A stretch of 23,803 nt of DNA from Faeciplasma avium (lineage in GTDB: Bacteria > Bacillota > Clostridia > Oscillospirales > Ruminococcaceae). The position numbers and the translations under genes are program-made. This document shows, in pieces, positions 20,325-23,803 of this stretch. The DNA is taken from NCBI GenBank assembly GCA_018713505.1, contig DVOL01000013.1:1-23803 (forward strand), written 5' to 3'. Positions within the stretch are counted from its first letter, which is position 1. Each line of letters begins with the position of its first letter. The notes below the pieces were generated by a model. It was not told the DNA's origin and searched no databases. It saw only the letters and a list, made by a program, of their open reading frames with translations.

Positions 20325-21836
20325 TTACCCAACAGCCTCCTCCATTATCAGCGAGGAATCGTCCTCCTCGAGCTTGAAGGTTATCTCGAACTCCAAAAAG
20401 CCGTCCTGGGTGATTCTTGTGACCTGCGCCGTGATGGTGTCTCCTGCCTTCATGTCCTCGAGGATTTTATAGACATCGTCGCTTGTGCGGACCGGGATTC
20501 CGTTGAAGCCGGTTATCACATCGTCTATTTGAAGCTCGGTGTTGTAGACATCGCAGTCCTCTAGTATACCGGCGATGTGAAGCCCTGCGGGTACGCCGTA
20601 GAGCATGGCGGCGGAGTCGGAGACCTCGTAGAAGGATATTCCGATTCTGGGTCTGCCTAGGACGGAGCCGTTTTCGATAAGCTCCTCAAGAATCGGTCTT
20701 GCGGCGTTAATTGAAATCGCAAAGCCGATGTTGTCGTACTCAATCGAGTCCATCTTGGAGGAGGTTATTCCGACCACCTGTCCCCACATATTAAAGAGCG
20801 CACCGCCTGAGTTGCCGGGATTGATGGCGGCGTCTATCTGTACGCACTCCATTGAGACATTGTTCTCGTTAACCCTTATCATTCGGTTCAGCCCGGAGAC
20901 TATTCCTGTGGTCACACTTGCCTCGAAGCCGGCGGGAGAGCCTATTACCGTCACCTGCTCGCCCATGCGCAGCTGGTCGGAGTCTCCGAACTGTGCGGCG
21001 CTAAGCCCTGTGGCGTTGATTTTCAAAACGGCAAGGTCCGACTTTATGTCCTGCCCGATGACCTTGGCGTTGTAGTCCGAGCCGTCCTTGAGCCTTACAA
21101 TAACGGCAAGGCTCGCTCCGTCTATGACATGGGCGTTTGTGATGATGTAGCCGTCCTCGGTCATGATGATTCCCGAGCCTTGACCGTAGGGGAAGTATGC
21201 GCCGCTGTTTGAATAAATCTCGATGGTGACAACCGATTCTGAGCAGGCGCCGTATATCCCCTCGACGGTGTATCGTCCGTCCTCGGTGTAATACTCCTCC
21301 GACAGCTCGGGGTGGGTAGCCGTCGGGATGGTAAAGCTCATCCTGCCGGTATCGCCCGATATGAGGTTTTTAATCCAGCCCTTGCCGAATACTCCTCTTG
21401 CGGTGATAAAAAACAGTATTGCGAACAGCAAAATAAAGACTGCCAAGAGCCTTGGAAGAAGCTTCTTTGCCGGCCGAACCCTTGTTATCTGCCTTGGAAG
21501 ATAGGGAAGCTCTCCTGCCTCGGCATAGGCAAGCTCCCTAAGCTCTCTCTTTATCGCCTCACGCTCAGCCTCCAGCCTGTTAATCCTCTGCGTCCTCTGC
21601 TCAAGTATAAGTCTATCATAGTCCTCGGACCCGCCGTTCGAGTCGGATGAAGTGCTGTCAGCGGCGCTGTATTCATTTTCTAAAGACGCCCCCTCCAGGG
21701 ACTCCTTACCCTTATCAGTGGGCAGGCTAATCTCCGGGCTGCCGTCCTCCTTAGGAAGAGAAGGACCCGCCGGGACGCTGCCTGAAGCGTCATTTTGGCT
21801 GTTTAAAGGCGATAAAGCCCTTTTATCTTGATTCAT
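20325..21836 (-). CDS. htrA: HtrA/DegP-type membrane-anchored serine protease
   Basis: 503 residues. An acidic, Ser-rich, probably disordered cytoplasmic N-terminus (1-70) is followed by a predicted coiled coil (about 74-106) and one membrane segment (about 128-146). The trypsin-like domain (about 190-385) has the full triad: His236 in NAHVID, Asp267 in SDLAV and Ser343 in GNSGGAL. A PDZ domain follows (about 395-490). Such proteins degrade misfolded exported proteins outside the membrane. The start at 21836 is preferred because GGAAAG lies just upstream; an ATG at 21851 has no ribosome site. It lies downstream of a response regulator and an acidic membrane protein on the same strand. Confidence 0.92.
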   Translation of the reverse strand: MNQDKRALSPLNSQNDASGSVPAGPSLPKEDGSPEISLPTDKGKESLEGASLENEYSAADSTSSDSNGGSEDYDRLILEQRTQRINRLEAEREAIKRELRELAYAEAGELPYLPRQITRVRPAKKLLPRLLAVFILLFAILFFITARGVFGKGWIKNLISGDTGRMSFTIPTATHPELSEEYYTEDGRYTVEGIYGACSESVVTIEIYSNSGAYFPYGQGSGIIMTEDGYIITNAHVIDGASLAVIVRLKDGSDYNAKVIGQDIKSDLAVLKINATGLSAAQFGDSDQLRMGEQVTVIGSPAGFEASVTTGIVSGLNRMIRVNENNVSMECVQIDAAINPGNSGGALFNMWGQVVGITSSKMDSIEYDNIGFAISINAARPILEELIENGSVLGRPRIGISFYEVSDSAAMLYGVPAGLHIAGILEDCDVYNTELQIDDVITGFNGIPVRTSDDVYKILEDMKAGDTITAQVTRITQDGFLEFEITFKLEEDDSSLIMEEAVG

Positions 21837-21869
21837 AGCATCACTTTCCATAAATTAGCGTAGTTAAGA

Positions 21870-21916
21870 CGCTTATATAGCCTGTATATTATATAATGTA
21901 TATAAGCGCTCCTTAA
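21870..21916 (-). promoter_or_regulatory. HtrA promoter inside a palindrome
   Basis: On the minus strand, TATAAT (21888-21893) has a weak -35, TTAAGG (21911-21916), 17 bases upstream. The -10 lies between perfect 10-bp arms CGCTTATATA (21870-21879) and TATATAAGCG (21899-21908). Outer TTAAG/CTTAA bases extend the symmetry. It may be a regulator site for stress control. Confidence 0.5.
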
Positions 21917-21931
21917 TTGCCCTGAAATAGG

Positions 21932-22927
21932 CTATCTGCCCTTTTTCCCAAGGAGCCTTACAGCCGCAACTGTGGCGGCAATGGCGGCGCCCGCCTTGAG
22001 TAGCGAGCGTGTGCTGACGGTTATCTCCCCAGAGCCATTATGCCTTCTTTTTGCGGGAGGAGAGGGCTTTTTGTAAAGCCCCGGGTACTTGTAGGCGGGA
22101 GTTTCCTCCTCAGCAAAGTACCTTTCGTCATACTCATAGGAGAAGCCGTCCTCCTGCGCCTCGTCGGAGTCGGACAAGGACTCCACGCACTCAGAATTAT
22201 CGCTGACGGAGGCGTCCTTAACCGAGTCAAGCATCTTTTCGAGCCTTTGAATGTCGGTAAGAAGCCCGCTGGCGATGATATCGGGGGACTCATGACTCTT
22301 GCCGGATTCCTCGGAGCCATCCATGCTGTAGGCATTTACAAGCTTATTCGCACCGTCGTCAAAGTAGTCGTTGTTATCCTCGGAGTAATCCTCGGCTATG
22401 GGAAGCTCCTCGGGAGCTTTGGAAGTACCCTCATCAGAGAGGGCTGTGCCGGAAGCCTCGCAGATGTCCTCGGACGGCTCAGAGGCAAGGTCAAGGGGAG
22501 GAATATTTAGATTATTATCAGCTAATTGGGAGTCCCTTGCCGCTTCATTATCATAAGAGGCCAGGCCTGAGGGAGAGCTTTCGTCCTCCTGCTTGGAGGG
22601 AGCCGGCTTTATTTTGCTATCAGACGACAAGGCAGACTGAGCGATAAAATCCTCAAAGGGGCTGGTGATTGCTTCGTCCCTTGCCTCCAGGACCTCCTGA
22701 CGGTCTGCTGCGACAGGCTCCTTTATCGGGTCGGGCTGTAAAGCCTCGCCGGAGGACTCGGGAGGATTATTTTCCTTCTCGGACGGGCTATCCTCCCCAT
22801 AGGACAGCGGGGCTTCGTCCTCCTTATTATTTTGAGCCTCGGCAAGACTTTTTTCCTCCTCAAGCTGCCGGTCACGCTCCTCCTGCTTTTTGCTCAGAGG
22901 AAAATACTCGTCAAAGAAATCTATCAT
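21932..22927 (-). CDS. Acidic, low-complexity protein with C-terminal membrane helix; function unknown
   Basis: 331 residues. I do not recognise a family. Most of the chain (about 15-290) is rich in Glu, Asp, Ser and Pro, and is probably disordered. A helical stretch LLTDIQRLEKMLDSVKD lies near 220. The end has a basic patch (KKPSPPAKRRH), then a short hydrophobic helix (LLKAGAAIAATVAAVRLLG) and GKKGR, which suggests a tail anchor. Its ATG overlaps the response-regulator stop by four bases, so the two are translationally coupled. AAAGGA precedes the start. HtrA follows about 95 bases downstream and shares an acidic, Ser-rich N-terminus. Confidence 0.75.
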   Translation of the reverse strand: MIDFFDEYFPLSKKQEERDRQLEEEKSLAEAQNNKEDEAPLSYGEDSPSEKENNPPESSGEALQPDPIKEPVAADRQEVLEARDEAITSPFEDFIAQSALSSDSKIKPAPSKQEDESSPSGLASYDNEAARDSQLADNNLNIPPLDLASEPSEDICEASGTALSDEGTSKAPEELPIAEDYSEDNNDYFDDGANKLVNAYSMDGSEESGKSHESPDIIASGLLTDIQRLEKMLDSVKDASVSDNSECVESLSDSDEAQEDGFSYEYDERYFAEEETPAYKYPGLYKKPSPPAKRRHNGSGEITVSTRSLLKAGAAIAATVAAVRLLGKKGR

Positions 22928-23652
22928 TTTACAGTCCTTTCCTGAGCACCGGCGTCCTTGACGGCGTCGGTCACCTCAAACTTATAGCCTACGCTCCAAA
23001 CAGTCCTCAGCGCCCACTGCGGCGAGACGCCGTTTAGCTTCTCTCTCAGCCTTTTTATATGGACATCGATCGTCCTCGAGCCTCCGTAATACTCAAAGCC
23101 CCACACCTCGTCTAGGAGCTGGTCCCTGTTGAACACGATGTTGGGATGCGAGGCAAGGTGATACAAAAGCTCCAGCTCCTTAGGAGGGGTGTCAAGCACC
23201 TTCCCCCTGACGATAAGCTCGTACCTTGTCATATTGATGTCAAGACCATCATAGTGTATCTCACGGCGGTCAGAGTCCGGCAGTGACGCCGCCGCCCTTC
23301 TCAGGACAGCCTTAACCCTTGCCACGACCTCCTTGACATCAAAGGGCTTGACTATGTAATCGTCAGCCCCAAGCTCCAGACCCAGCACCTTGTCAAAAAT
23401 CTCCGACTTGGAGGTGATGTATATCAGCGGGACCTCCGACTTTTTTCTTATCTCACGGCAAATCTGCCAGCCGTCCATCCCCGGGAGGACGACATCCAAA
23501 AGTATGATGTCCGGTCTCAGGGCGGAGAACTTAACAAGCCCCTCCTCCCCGTCGTTAGAGAGGATTACGCTGTAGCCGTCCTTTTCCAAGCACATTCTAA
23601 GAAGCTCGCAGATATTCCTGTCGCTGTCGATAATCAACACTCTGCCGCTCAC
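22924..23652 (-). CDS. OmpR/PhoB-family response regulator
   Basis: 242 residues. Receiver domain (1-120) with phosphoacceptor Asp53 in LLDVVLPG, Thr80 and Lys102 (VKPF). Winged-helix DNA-binding domain (about 130-230) ending RTVWSVGYKFE. The acidic pocket reads IDSD (8-11): Asp9 is kept, but the next residue, usually Asp, is Ser10, with Asp11 after it. No histidine kinase gene lies downstream; one could lie beyond the right edge. The GTG start at 23652 is chosen for AAAAGGAGG upstream. It heads the acidic-protein/HtrA group and may control the envelope-stress protease. Confidence 0.92.
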   Translation of the reverse strand: MSGRVLIIDSDRNICELLRMCLEKDGYSVILSNDGEEGLVKFSALRPDIILLDVVLPGMDGWQICREIRKKSEVPLIYITSKSEIFDKVLGLELGADDYIVKPFDVKEVVARVKAVLRRAAASLPDSDRREIHYDGLDINMTRYELIVRGKVLDTPPKELELLYHLASHPNIVFNRDQLLDEVWGFEYYGGSRTIDVHIKRLREKLNGVSPQWALRTVWSVGYKFEVTDAVKDAGAQERTVK

Positions 23653-23694
23653 GCTTTAAGCCTCCTTTTTAAAACCTTTTAGCCTTACCCTTGC

Positions 23695-23723
23695 ATTATA
23701 ATACATTATAATGTTTTTTTCAA
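23695..23723 (-). promoter_or_regulatory. Promoter of the response-regulator operon
   Basis: On the minus strand, TTGAAA (23718-23723), 17 bases, TATAAT (23695-23700). It lies about 45 bases upstream of the GTG start. The AT-rich end of the window (23724-23803) shows no further gene. Confidence 0.75.
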
Positions 23724-23803
23724 GCGGTTTTAATCATTTTTATTGCTAAAGAGTTAAGAAATTGTTAAAGAGAAGGGCTTTGTTAATTATTTGGAAATAA
23801 AAT

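Noticed and set aside
20135..20332. Minus-strand open frame of 65 codons in cluster C
   Set aside because: It is made of the inverted repeats and terminator sequence, has no ribosome site, and its composition is that of repeat DNA.

Overview
The window looks like chromosome from an anaerobic, Gram-positive, probably spore-forming member of the Clostridia (Oscillospiraceae-like). This is inferred from strong AGGAGG-type ribosome binding sites, TTGACA/TATAAT promoters with 17-base spacers, a PdaA-type spore-cortex deacetylase, and a rubredoxin plus desulfoferrodoxin pair typical of oxygen-sensitive anaerobes. I see no rRNA, tRNA, CRISPR array, transposase or phage gene.

Layout. 1-308: a 142-bp inverted-repeat element and a probable terminator. 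309-1460 (-): a SipW-like signal peptidase homologue that seems to lack the catalytic His. 1749-3043: the conserved rpsF-ssb-rpsR operon with a consensus promoter and terminator. 3264-4955 (-): a short MutS-family ATPase. 5116-5952: a rubredoxin/desulfoferrodoxin superoxide-defence unit. 5976-7964 (-): comEC with a degenerate C-terminal domain. 8302-9315: a PdaA-like lipoprotein. 9426-9606: a second inverted-repeat element. 9755-10609 (-): an AraC-type regulator, divergent from a tight six-gene sugar operon (10801-17123). 17155-19868: an ABC transporter pair behind a long structured leader with two matching palindromes. 19902-20204: a third cluster of nested inverted repeats. 20325-23652 (-): response regulator, acidic tail-anchored protein and HtrA-type protease, read from right to left.

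Main proposal. The six sugar genes encode a glucose-dehydrogenase-type MDR enzyme, an LgoD-sized zinc MDR dehydrogenase, a UxaB-type reductase, a UxaA-type dehydratase, an amidohydrolase of the lactonase-like superfamily and a FucU-type mutarotase. Together they fit an oxidative route: aldose anomers, aldonolactone, aldonate, C5 epimerisation by oxidation then reduction, and dehydration to a 2-keto-3-deoxy acid. L-galactose giving D-altronate and KDG is the best fit; L-fucose is the main alternative. No transporter, kinase or aldolase for this route lies in the window.

The other notable signal is a family of paired inverted elements. Their arms share conserved flanks but carry different, self-complementary hairpins, with loops mostly of GAC or TGAC. 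This is a covariation pattern that points to selection on folding.
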